Source: Azospirillaceae bacterium (GTDB lineage Bacteria; Pseudomonadota; Alphaproteobacteria; Azospirillales; Azospirillaceae). From it: a stretch of 64,000 nucleotides of DNA. A program made the position numbers and the translations under genes. Shown here piece by piece: positions 47,504 to 58,900 of the stretch; the stretch's first letter is position 1, and each line of letters starts with the position of its first letter. Location of the stretch: positions 1-64,000 of the forward strand of contig JAPWJW010000005.1 of NCBI GenBank assembly GCA_028283825.1, in the 5' to 3' direction. Below the pieces are notes generated by a model, which was not told where the DNA came from, ran no database searches, and saw only the letters and a list, made by a program, of their open reading frames with translations.

Positions 47504-48265
47504 TCAACTCATCACCCGCTGGCCGCCGCGCACCACCGGCACGGCGTTGCGGCGCAGGTGGCCCGGCCCCGGATCCAGGATGGGCAGGGCGGAATACTGC
47601 ATCAGGTAGACGCGGCGCAGGTGGGGCGTGAGGTTGGGGCCGGTGGCGTGCAGCAGCCGGCTGCTGAAGGCGACGACGCTGCCGGCCGGCACCTCCACCA
47701 CCGTACCCTCCTCCGGCCCGGTCCAGCCGATCAGGTCGCGGGTGGCGGGGTTGCGCTCATGATGCAGGATGGCGTCGCGGCTTTCCGGCACTTGGGTGAA
47801 GGGCAGCAGGTGCACGGTGCCGTTCTCCGCCGTGGCATCGTCCAGCGGGCACCAGCAGGTGAGGTAGGGCGGGTGGTCTGGCGGTCCGCCATTGTATTTC
47901 ATATAGCCGGAATCCTGGTGCCAGCTGAACGCCATGCCGTTGTCCGGCCCCTTCACCACGAACTGGTCGAAGAAGAAATAGGCGTCGGGGCCCAGTGTGG
48001 TGCTGCAGATGTCGGCCATCACCTGGCCGAACAGCACGCCGCGCAAGGCCGGCTGTTCCCGTTGGCACTCCCCGGCGAAATAACGCCGCCCACGGTGGGT
48101 GATGCCGTCGGCGTCCACGCCCAGGGCGTCCAGCCGCGCATCCTCGCGCGCCACGAAGCGCTGGCATTCGGCGCGCAGCAGGTCCAGCGCCGGCCCCAGC
48201 AGGGCGCCTTCGAAGACGGCGTAGCCCTCGGCGGCGAATTGCCGGCGCTGTGTCTCAAAACTCAT
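47504..48265 (-). CDS. Phytanoyl-CoA dioxygenase (PhyH) family protein
   Basis: This Fe(II)/2-oxoglutarate-dependent oxygenase of about 253 residues has the metal triad HxD...H: His 116 and Asp 118 in FSWHQDSGY, His 206 in RLLHATGPN. An Arg at about 217-218 is suited to bind 2-oxoglutarate. ATG 48265 (MSFETQRRQF) is preferred over an upstream extension. It converges on the Gfo/Idh gene. Family members hydroxylate diverse small molecules; the substrate is unknown, but the shared promoter motif links it to the nearby uptake genes. Confidence 0.9.
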   Translation of the reverse strand: MSFETQRRQFAAEGYAVFEGALLGPALDLLRAECQRFVAREDARLDALGVDADGITHRGRRYFAGECQREQPALRGVLFGQVMADICSTTLGPDAYFFFDQFVVKGPDNGMAFSWHQDSGYMKYNGGPPDHPPYLTCWCPLDDATAENGTVHLLPFTQVPESRDAILHHERNPATRDLIGWTGPEEGTVVEVPAGSVVAFSSRLLHATGPNLTPHLRRVYLMQYSALPILDPGPGHLRRNAVPVVRGGQRVMS

Positions 48266-48352
48266 GGTGGTCTTGCCCCCTCGGTGCCGCCCGTTCTTCC
48301 CCATGGGTTTTTCCCGTGACCCGGCCCCATGCTGGCGCCCGTCCGCCGGCAA

Positions 48353-48364
48353 ATCCAATCGAAT
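48353..48364 (-). promoter_or_regulatory. ATTCGATTGGAT motif upstream of the PhyH gene
   Basis: Read on the minus strand this 12-mer is identical to 46057-46068. It is about 88 bp before the PhyH start and in the matching orientation. Confidence 0.55.
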
Positions 48365-48540
48365 GAATTCTGGGGCTCATTCGGCCACGCTATGGATGCC
48401 GGCAATGCCCGGGATACTGGCGCAAGACTTACCTTTCGAGGTAACCCGGCATCCGATTTATTCCATCCCGGTGCGCGGGATCGGCCCAATCATTTGTATG
48501 TTCTTTGATTTTACTTAAGTAGTTTTTGGCGCATTCGTAC

Positions 48541-48560
48541 TGTGTGATCGGTATCACACA
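48541..48560. promoter_or_regulatory. CRP/FNR-type palindrome
   Basis: TGTGTGAT-CGGT-ATCACACA is a perfect inverted repeat containing TGTGA-N6-TCACA, the consensus of CRP-family activators. It lies in the 635-bp gap between the PhyH gene (276 bp away) and the second autotransporter (341 bp away). The rest of the gap, AT-rich between about 48.5 and 48.7 kb, shows no gene. Confidence 0.6.
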
Positions 48561-48900
48561 ATCATGATGACGATTCTCTGATAAATGGAAAGTGAGAACA
48601 AAAACGCAAACGCAATTGTAAAGGCGATCTATTTTTAGACATTACGTGACAGGTTCTGACATTTCGCCAAATTCATTCCAGCTATACATACAATCTTACC
48701 CACGTAGCGATTGACACACATCTGTTGCTGCCCCAGAAGGTCTGGTAGGAAACTATCTTTCGGACAGGTCTGTGTCCGAACCGATGGTGTGGACGTTGGG
48801 TCAAAAAAAGATACGCGGGTGCGATGGGGCCTAGCCGGGGAAGTACCCCGGACGGTGCCGGTCGCGTTCCCCCCGTGTCGCTGGTGTTGAGGATGGGGCT

Positions 48901-51900
48901 ATGACGAAGCGCAAGATGGTCAGCAAGGCACTGTTGGCCGGTTCTTCCCTGGTGGTTGTCGGCTTGGCGCTGGCGGCACCCCACCCGGCCCGCGCGGCGG
49001 ATTAGCACCATCGGCGGTTCCGTCACCGGCCGCAACTGGCCGGCAACCAGCAACTTCACCATCACCAGCACGGGCACCGTCGCAGGCAGCGTCACCGGCA
49101 CCCTCAGCGGCCTGACCGCGACCGTCACGGCCGGCACGCTGTACAACGCCGGCCACTTGCTGGGCACCGACGCCGGCCTTTCCATCAGCGCCGCCGTCGG
49201 CGCGGTCTACAACAGCATCGGCGGCACCATCCAGGGCGGCACGGCCGGCATCAAGGCCTTCGGCGCCATCACCAACATCACCAATTCCGGCCTGATCAGC
49301 GGCGGCAGTTTCGGCATCAATTCCGGCGCCTCCAGCATCAGCACCCTGAACAATTCGGGCGGCACCATCATCGGCGGCGTCAGCGGTGTGCACACCAACG
49401 TGACCATCGGCACGCTGATCAACAGCGGCACCATCGCCGGCACCTCGCTGTGGGGCATCGGCATGGTCGGCGCCGGCAGCATCGGCACGCTGATCAACAG
49501 CGGCCTGATCACCGGCGGCGGCGGCGCCATCAATGTCGGGTCCTCCTCCGCCACCCTGGGCACCATCACCAATACCGGCACGATCAGCGGTGCCATCAAC
49601 AACGCCTCGGCGGTCAATCTGGTGTTCGTGGGCGGCAGCGGCACCGCCGTCGGCACCCTGACGGGCGGCATCATCTCCAACACCAGCAGCAACGTGATCT
49701 TCGCCGGCGGCACCATGGTGGTGGCCGACACCATCAGCGTCGGCACCCATACGGTGGTGAACGACGGCGCCAACCTGATCATCTCGGGCGCCGACACCAT
49801 CTTGGGCACCTATGCGCAGGCCAGCGGCACCCTGACCGTGGGCGGGGGCGGCACGCTGATCGTCACCGGCGTCGCCAGCATCACCGGCGGCACCATCGCC
49901 GTCGGCGGCGGCACCCTGTCCGCCAATGCGACATACCTGGCGGGCAGTGGCGGCAGCAGCACCCTGATTTCCGCCGGCGTCGGGTCCACCTATGACGGTG
50001 CCGTCATCACCTCCGCTGACGTCACCGGCCTGGCCTACGCGTCCAGCACCGACGGCACCAACCTGGTCGCCAGCATCGGCAACGATTACATCGGCGACGC
50101 CCAGGCCAGCATCGGCAACACCGGCACCATCAGCGCCGTGCCCACCGCCGTCTACGTGGCAGGATCCGGTAGCGTGGGCACGCTGATCAACAGCGGCCTG
50201 CTGTCCGGCACCTCCAGTGGCGTGTCGATCGTCGGTGGCGGCACCATCGTCAATCTGGTCAACCAGACGGGCGGCAGCATCATCAATGGCGTGGTGGTGG
50301 GCGACGGCGGCGTTCTGACATCGCTGAACAATGCCGGGCTGATCTATGGCACGGTCGCTGTGGCTGTGACCGGCAGCGGCACGCTTGGCGCTGGCCAGAT
50401 CGGCACCATCAGCAACAGTGGCACCCTCATCGCCGGCGTCGGCATCGGGGTGGATGCCGGTGGCACCATTGGCACCGTGCTTAACAGTGGCCTGATCATC
50501 GGCGTCGTCGCCGCCGCCTATGTCGTCGGCAGCATCGGCACGCTGGTCAACGATGGCACCCTGCTGGCGCAGGGCACGAACAACTACGCCCTGCTCATGA
50601 CCAGCAGCGGCTCGATGGGCACGCTGGTCAACAGCGGCACCATCGAAGGCGCCATCGCCAACGTCGGATCCGCGGCACTGACCATTGATGGCGGCATGGG
50701 CGGCACCATCGGCACGCTGACCGGTGTCGGCGGCGCCAAGGGCACGATCGTGTCGGTTCCCGATCTGGTTTTCGGCAGCGGCACCCTGGCCCTGAACGAC
50801 GATATCGGCGCCACGGTGCTGAACACCGGTGCCACCCTGCGCCTGGACAACGCCGTCACCATCACCGGCGATTACAGCCAGGCCGGCGGCGGCACCCTGG
50901 CGCTGACGCCAGGCGGCAGCGGCGGCCTGGTCGTCACCGGCACGGCCGACCTCAGCGGCGGCGCGGTGCAGGTCAGTTTCTCCGGCACCGGCAACTACCT
51001 GACGGGCACCCAGACCCTGGTGAGCGGCAGCATCATCGGCACGCCCAATGCCGACATGTCCACCGTCACCGGCCAGGCCGCCACCCTGGTGTCGGGTGCG
51101 GGCGGCCTGTCGCTGGCCATCCTGAACGATTACATCGGCGGCACGCTGGCCAGCCTGGGCAATACCGGCAGCATCGGTGCGGCCACCGCCGTTTATGTGG
51201 CCGCCACCGGCACCTTGGGCACGCTGGTCAACAGCGGCACGCTGTACGGCACGCAGGATTACGGTGTCTTCAACGGCGGCAGCGTCGGCACCCTGGTCAA
51301 CACCCTCGGCGGTGTCATCCGCGCCACCAGCTCGGCGGTGCGTAACGAAGGCAGCCTGGGCACGCTGATCAACAGCGGGCAGATCATCTCCGACGGCAAC
51401 GCCGGCGTCTTCAACGACGCGCAGGGCTGGTTGGGCGTGCTGATCAACAGCGGCACCATCTCCGGCGGTGTCGGCAACGCCGGCACCATCGGCACGCTGT
51501 CCAACAGCGGCCTGATCAGCGGCAGCTATGCCATCTTCAACACCGGCACCATCGGCACGCTGGTCAACAGCGGCACCATCGCCGGCACCATCGAGAACGA
51601 CGCCAGCACCGCCCTGACCATCGTGGGCGGGGCCAATGGCACCGTCGGTACCCTGACGGGTGTTACCGGCCAGGGTGTCATCACCAACACCGCCAGCAAC
51701 CTGGTGTTCGCCGGCGGCAGCCTATTGCTGAACGACAACGTCAACGCCACCGGCCACACGGTGCTGAACACCGGCGCGTCGCTGCAACTCAACAGCATCG
51801 TCACCGTGACCGGCGCCTACAGCCAGACCGCCGGCACCCTGGCGCTGGCCACCGGCGCGTCCCTGGCGGTCACCGGTGCCGCCAGCATCACCGGCGGCGT

Positions 51901-54900
51901 CATTTCCGCCAGCGGCTTCAACGCCAACGCCACCTACATGGCCGGCAGCGCCGTCGGCACCCTGGTCCAGGCGGGGGCCGCGTCCGACTATTCCGGCGCG
52001 ACGGGTGGTGGCCGCCGGCGTCTCCGGCCTGGCGCTGTCCACCAACAGCGACGGCACCAACCTGGTGGCGACCGCCGGCAACGATTACATCGGCGACACC
52101 CAGGCCAGCATCGGCAACACCGGCAGCATCGGCGGTGTCGTCTACGCCGCCGTCGTCGCGGCCACCGGCACCGTCGGCACCTTCACCAACACCGGCACGC
52201 TGGTCGGCACCTCCAGCGCCTCCAGCGCCGCCGGCGTGCGCGTCGTCGGCAGCATCGGCACGCTGGTCAACAGCGGCGTCATCGGCGCCACCGGCAGCCA
52301 TTTCGGCGACGGCGTGCAGAACTACGGCACCATCGGCGCCCTGCTGAACAACAGCATCATCGCCGCCACCATCAGCGGCGCCGGCATCGAGAACACCGGC
52401 CTTATCGGCAGCATCGGCAACACCGGCACCATCAACGCCGTCTATTACGGCCTGAGCAATGTAACCAACGCCACCATCGCGGTGCTGGACAACGGCGGCG
52501 GCATCATCGCCGGCACGGGCGTCCAGAACCGGGGCGTCATCGGCACGCTGATCAACACCGGCCGCATCGGCATCGGCAACAGTCTCGGCCTGTCCACATA
52601 CGACGGCACCATCGGCACGGTGGTGAACAGCGGTGTCATGGGGGGCGGCGGCGGCATTTACGCCGGTGGCGGCGTGATCGGCACCATCGACAACAGCGGC
52701 ACCCTGATCGGCAACAACGCGACCGGCGCCCTCTACATCACCTCCACCGCCACGGTGGGCACGCTGATCAACAGTGGCGTCCTGGCCGGCGACATCCGCA
52801 ACACCGGCGCCGGCGACCTGACCATCGGCGGCGGCACCGGCGGCACGGTGGGCACGCTGACCGGTTACGACCTGACCAGCCAGGGCGTCATCACCAGCAC
52901 CAGCCATGATTTGGTGTTCAGCGGCGGCAACCTGGCGCTGAACGACATCATCAACGCCACCGGCCACACGGTGCTGAATATCGGCGCCAGCCTGGCCCTG
53001 CTGAGCACCCTCAGCATCACCGGCAACTACACCCAGACCAGCGGCACGTTGGGCCTGGGCGCCAACACCCTGGTGGTCAGCGGCGCCGCCAACCTGTCAG
53101 GCGGCACCCTCACCACCGCCCTGCTGGACGCCACCGCCAACTACATCGTGGGCACTGTCGCCGGCACCCTGGTGCAGGGCGGGGCGGGGTCCAGCTACAC
53201 CGGCGTCGAGGTCGCGTCCACCATCGATGGCCTGACGCTGGCCTCGGGTGCCACCACCCTGGGGGCCAACGTCGACCTGCTGCTCAGCAGCACCAACGAT
53301 TACATCGGCGGCACCCTGTCCAGCCTGGACACCAGCGGCACCATCGCCGCGGTGCGCACCGCCCTTTACGTGGCGTCCACCGGCAGCCTGGGTACGTTGC
53401 ACAACAGCGGCGTGCTGGCCGGCAACCAGTACGGCCTCCTCAATGACGGTACCCTCGGCCTGATCGACAACACCGGCACGGTCAGCGGCCTGGTGGCGCT
53501 GTACAATGTGGGTGCCATCGGCACGGTGGTGAACAGCGGCAGCCTGCTGGACGGGGCCTCGGCCGCCGCGGCCGGCCTGAACAACGCCGGCAGCATCAAC
53601 CTGGTGGACAACCAGGGGACCGGCACCATCAGCGGCCAGTCCTACGGCCTGTACAACGTCGGCACCATCGGCGCCGTCAGCAACCAGGGCAGCATCACCA
53701 GCGGCGTCTACGGCCTGTACAACAGCATCGCCGGCACCATCGGCACCATCGACAACCAGGCCACCGGCACCATCTACGGCCAGGCCCACGGCCTGGTGAA
53801 CCTGGGCACCATCGGTGGCGTCACCAACAGCGGCGTGATCGGCGGCAGCACCGGCCTGGGCGTGCGCAACGCCGGCAGCATCGGCAGCCTGGTCAACACC
53901 GGCCTGATCAACGACGCCACCGGCGTCTACAACAGCGGCGTCCTGGGCAGCCTGGACAACAGCGGCACCATCAGCGCCGCCGGCACGGCCATCCAGGTCA
54001 CGGGCGCGGGCACCATCGGCACGCTGGTCAACAGCGGCCTGATCGCCGGCAGCTTCAACGCCCTGGTGAACAGCGGCAGCCTGGGCACGATCGCCAACAG
54101 CGGCACCATCGCCGGCGTCATCCGCAACCTTGCCGCCCAGGATCTGGTCATCACCGGCGGCACCGGCACCACCGTCGGCGTCCTGACCGGCTACACCGGC
54201 ATGGGCAGCATCGTCAGCACCCTGGGCAACGTGGTGCTGGCCTCGGGCAGCCTGTTGCTGAACGACCAGGTGAATGTCGGTACCGGCACCCTGGTCAACA
54301 ACGCCTATTCGGTCTCGCTGACCACGGTGGTCAACGTCACGGGCAACTACAGCCAGTCAACGGGCGACCTGGTGCTCAGCGTCGCGGGCGGCGCGCAACT
54401 GTCGGTCAGCGGGGCGGCCGTCGTCACCGGCGGCACCATCGCCGCCACGGATGTCACCACCGCCGGCAACCTGCTGGCGGGCCAGCGTGGCAGCATCGTC
54501 ATCGCCGGCGGCGCCGGTTCCAGCTACAGCGGCTACGTCCTCAACGGCGTGCAGGGCCAGGAACTGACCGGCAGCGTGGTGGGCAACGACCTGTACACCG
54601 CCGGCGTCAACGACTTTGTCGGCACCATCCTGGGCAGCCTGGGCAACACCGGCACGGTCAGCGCCAACAACGCCGTCTACGTCGATACCGCCGGCAGCAT
54701 CGGCACCCTGGTCAACACCGGCGCGCTGATCGGCCAGGTCGATGGCGTCCAGAACGGCGGCACCATCGTCACCCTGGTGAACGACGGCCTGATCTCCGGC
54801 ACCACCATCGGCGTGTTCAACCGGAAGGCCATCGGCCTGCTGGACAACGCCGGCACCATCACCAGCACCAAGAACGGCATCGCCAACGCCGGCACGATCG

Positions 54901-55990
54901 GCACGCTGAACAACACCGGCCTGATCACCAGCACCATCTATGCCCTGTACAACATCAACGGCAGCATCGGCCTGATCAGCGGCGACGGCACCTTCGCCGG
55001 CAATGTCCTCAACACCGGCGCCCATGGGCTGACCATCGCCGGCGGCACGGCGACGGCGGCCCTGTTCACCGGCTACAACGGCACCGTCGGCACGATCACC
55101 AGCACCGGGGTCGACCTGACGTTCGTCTCGGGCAAGGTGGAACTGAACGACGTCATCGACGTCGGCAGCCACACGGTGGTGAACAACGGCGCCACGTTGT
55201 CGCTGGACAGCACGCTCAGCATCACCGGCAACTACAGCCAAGCCAGCGGCACGCTGGCCCTGGGCACCCTGACGGCGGTGGTCAGCGGTGTCGCCAACAT
55301 CAGCGGCGGCGCCATCAGCGCCAACATCGATGCCGGCGCCAACTATGTCGTGGGCACCAGCAGCGGCAACATCCTGGTCCAGGGCGGTGCCGGTTCCAGC
55401 TACACCGGCGTCAGCCTGACGTCCAACGTCACCGGCCTCAGCGTCACCGCCGAAACCGCCACCATCGGTTCGGGCGTGGATCTGGTCGTGGCCGTCGCCA
55501 ACGACTATATCGGCGGCACCCTGTCCAACCTGGACAACAGCGGCACCATCACCGGCGTCCGCACGGCTGCCTATGTGGCGGCCACCGGCAGCATCGGCAC
55601 CCTGTCCAACAGCGGCCTGCTGGACGGCAGCCAGTACGGGGTCGAGAACCGTGGCACCATCGGCCTGGTCGACAACAGCGGCAGCATCAACGGTTCGGTG
55701 GCCGGCCTGTTCAACACCGTCGGCGGCACCGTCGGTGTCATCGACAACCAGGGCGTCCTCAGCGGCAACGGCTATGGCCTGAACAACGCCGGTGGCGTCG
55801 GCACCATCGACAACCAGGGCACCATCGCCGGCGTGGCCATGGGGCTGTACAACACCGGTTCCATCGACGCCGTCATCAACGACGGCACCCTCGCCGGCGG
55901 CGGCGCCATGGGCCTGTACAATTTGGGGGGCAGCATCGGGTCGGTGGCCAACACCAACCTGATCACCGGCCAGAACGGTGTCTACAACAC
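48901..55990 (+). pseudogene. Giant autotransporter: signal peptide and passenger, frameshifted
   Basis: ATG 48901 (GAGG upstream) begins a clear signal peptide: MTKRKM, a hydrophobic core and a PARAA cleavage site. The frame then stops at TAG 49003 while the passenger continues one base out of phase (ISTIGGSVTG). Two more shifts occur: at 52003-52005 (GGG where GG keeps the frame) and near 55999-56004. Open stretches are therefore about 49001-52005 and 52006-56003. The passenger is beta-helical, with GTL-NSG repeats in modules of about 900-1300 bp. If the shifts are errors, the full protein would have about 4,400 residues. It continues into the 3' segment. Confidence 0.82.
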
Positions 55991-58900
55991 TGGCCATATC
56001 GATGGCGCTGGACAACAGCGGCGCGATCATGGGCACGGCGGGTGCCGGCATCCGCAACAGCGGCACCATCGGCACCCTGGCCAACAGCGGCCTGATCACC
56101 GGCTCCACCTACGCGCTGGCCAACACCGGCACCCTGGGCACGGTGGCCAACAGCGGCACCATCGCCGGCAACATCCAGAACGTCGGCACCGGCGACCTGG
56201 TCCTCACCGGCGGCACCGGCACCACCGTCGGCACGCTGACCGGCTACAGCAGCGGTGCCATGGGCACGGTCACGGCCCCGCTGGGCAACGTCGTGCTGGC
56301 CTCGGGCAACCTGCTGGTGGACGATGTCTTCAGCCTGGGCAGCCACACCCTGGTCAACAGCGGCGCCTCGGTCCGGCTGGAAACGGTCGTCGCCGTCACC
56401 GGCAACTTCAGCCAGTCGGCCGGCACCCTGGTGGCGGCTTACGGCGCCGGCCGGCTGACGGTCAGCGGTGCGGCCGTCATGACCGGCGGCACGGTGGCGG
56501 TCAGCGGCGTGCCGGGCACGGTCAATGTGCTGGCGGGCCAAGGCGGCGGCAGCGCCGTGGTCGCCGGCGGCACCACCTCCACCTTCACCAACCTCAGCTA
56601 TGCCAGCGACCTGGCGGGGCTGGAGGTCACGGGCTCCGTGGCCGGCAACAGCCTCTACATCGTCGGCCTCAACGACTATGTCGGCGGCAGCCTGGGCACC
56701 CTGAACAACGCCGGCACCATCAGTGCCGTCAACGCCGTCTACGTGGCGGCGACGGGTAGCGTCGGCACCCTGTTCAACAACGGCGTGCTGACCGGCCAGG
56801 CGGCCGGCGTGTACAACCAGGGCGGCATCACCACGCTGACCAATACCGGGCTGATCAACGGCAACACCATCGGCCTGCACAACGCCGGCACGGCCAGCAG
56901 CCTGGCGCTGCTGAACAACGCCGGCACCATCCAGGGTGTCCTGGGCGTGGTGAACGACGGCAGCATCGGCACGCTGAACAACACCGGCCTGCTGACCGGC
57001 AGCTTTGCCGCCATCAGCAGCAGCGGCCGCCTGGACACCATCAGCGGCGCCGGCACCATCGCCGGCAACATCGCCAACAGTTCGACCGCTGACCTGACGG
57101 TCATCGGCGGCGTGACCGGGTCGGCGGTGTACACGGGCTATGACGGTGCCCGGGGCACCATCACCAATACCGGGTCCAACCTGCTGTTCGCGTCGGGCAA
57201 CGTGATCCTGAACGACGACATCAACGTCGGCAGCCACACGGTGACCAACGCCGGCGCCAACCTGGCGCTGGTGAACCCGCTCACCATCACCGGCAACTAC
57301 ACCCAGACCGGCGGCTACCTGGCCTTGGGCAACTCCGTCCTGGTGGTCAGCGGCGTCGCCAACATCTCCGGCGGCGACATCAGCACGTCGGTGCTGGACG
57401 CGTCGGGCAACTATCTGGTGGGGTCGGCCGCCGGTACCCTGGTGCAGGGCGGCCTGGGGTCCAGCTACAACATCTCGGTCACCAGCGGCATCACCGGCCT
57501 GGTGGTGTCGAGCGCCACGGCCACCATCGGGTCCAACGTCGACCTGATCCTGGCCGGTGCCAACGATTATGTCGGCACCATCCTGCCGACGCTGAACAAC
57601 ACCGGAACCATCGCCGGCGTCACCACCGCCGCCTTCGTGGCCACCACCGGCAGCATCGGCACGCTGTCGAACAGCGGCGTGCTGAACGGCAATGAGTTCG
57701 GCCTGCGCAACCAGGGCACCATCGGCCTGCTGTCCAACAGCGGCACGGTGTCGGGCTACGTCGGCCTGTACAACCAGGGTGTCATCGGCACGGTGCTGAA
57801 CACCGGCAACCTGATCGACGCGCCGTCGGTCCGGGCGTCGGGCCTGTACAACACCGGTACCATCGGCCTGCTGGACAACCGGGGGACCATCTACGGCGTC
57901 TCCTACGGCCTGTACAACACCGGCACCATCGGCACGCTGTCCAACAGCGGCCTGCTGTCCGGCGGCGCCGCCACCGCCCTGTACAACAGCGGCAGCCTGG
58001 GCACGATCGCCAACACTGGCGCCATCTACGGCAACGTGGTGAACACCAGCGCCAACGCCCTGGTGATCACCGGCGCCGCCGGCAACGCCCTGGCCATCAT
58101 GGCCGGCGGCACCATCACCGGCACGAACGCCAACGTGGTGCTGGCCTCGGGCAGCTTCCTGTTCAGCGACGCGGTGAATGTCGGCACGGGCACGCTGGTG
58201 AACAGCGGGGCGTCGGTGTGGCTTAACAGCGTGGTCGGCGTCACCGGCAACTACAGCCAGACCGACGGCACCCTGCGGGTGACCGTGGGCACCACCACCA
58301 CCGGCCTGCTGGTGGTCAGCGGCGGCGCCACCCTGACCGGTGGCACCGTGGGCGTAGGCGTGCAGGCGGGCAGTAACCTGATCGCCGGTGACACCTACAC
58401 CATCGTCGAGGCGGGCACCCTGGCCGCCAGCGGCCTGGTGGCCTCGGCCGGCGGCTTCACCGCCACGCTGGGCACGGCCACCAACGGCAGCGCCACCGAC
58501 CTGCTGCTGACCCTGGTCAGCGACTACATCAGCGGCACCCTGGGCACGCTGACCAACAGCGGCACGCTGAACGCCGCCACGGCGGTGAACATCGCCGTGT
58601 CCGGCAGCCTGGGCACCTTGGCCAACACCGGCAGCATCATCGGCAACGTGGTGAACCACAGCGCCAACGACCTGGTGATCACCGGCGGATCCAACGGCAC
58701 GGTGGGCGGCTTCACCGGCGGCACCATCACCAACACCCTGTCCAACCTGACCTTCGCGTCGGGGGCCCTCAGCCTGGGTGACGCCATCAATGTCGGTGGC
58801 CACACCGTGGCCAACACCGGCGCCGACGTCAGCCTGGCCGGCGACGTCAGCGTGACGGGCAACTACAGCCAGTCGGCCGGCACGTTGAGCGTGGACGGGC

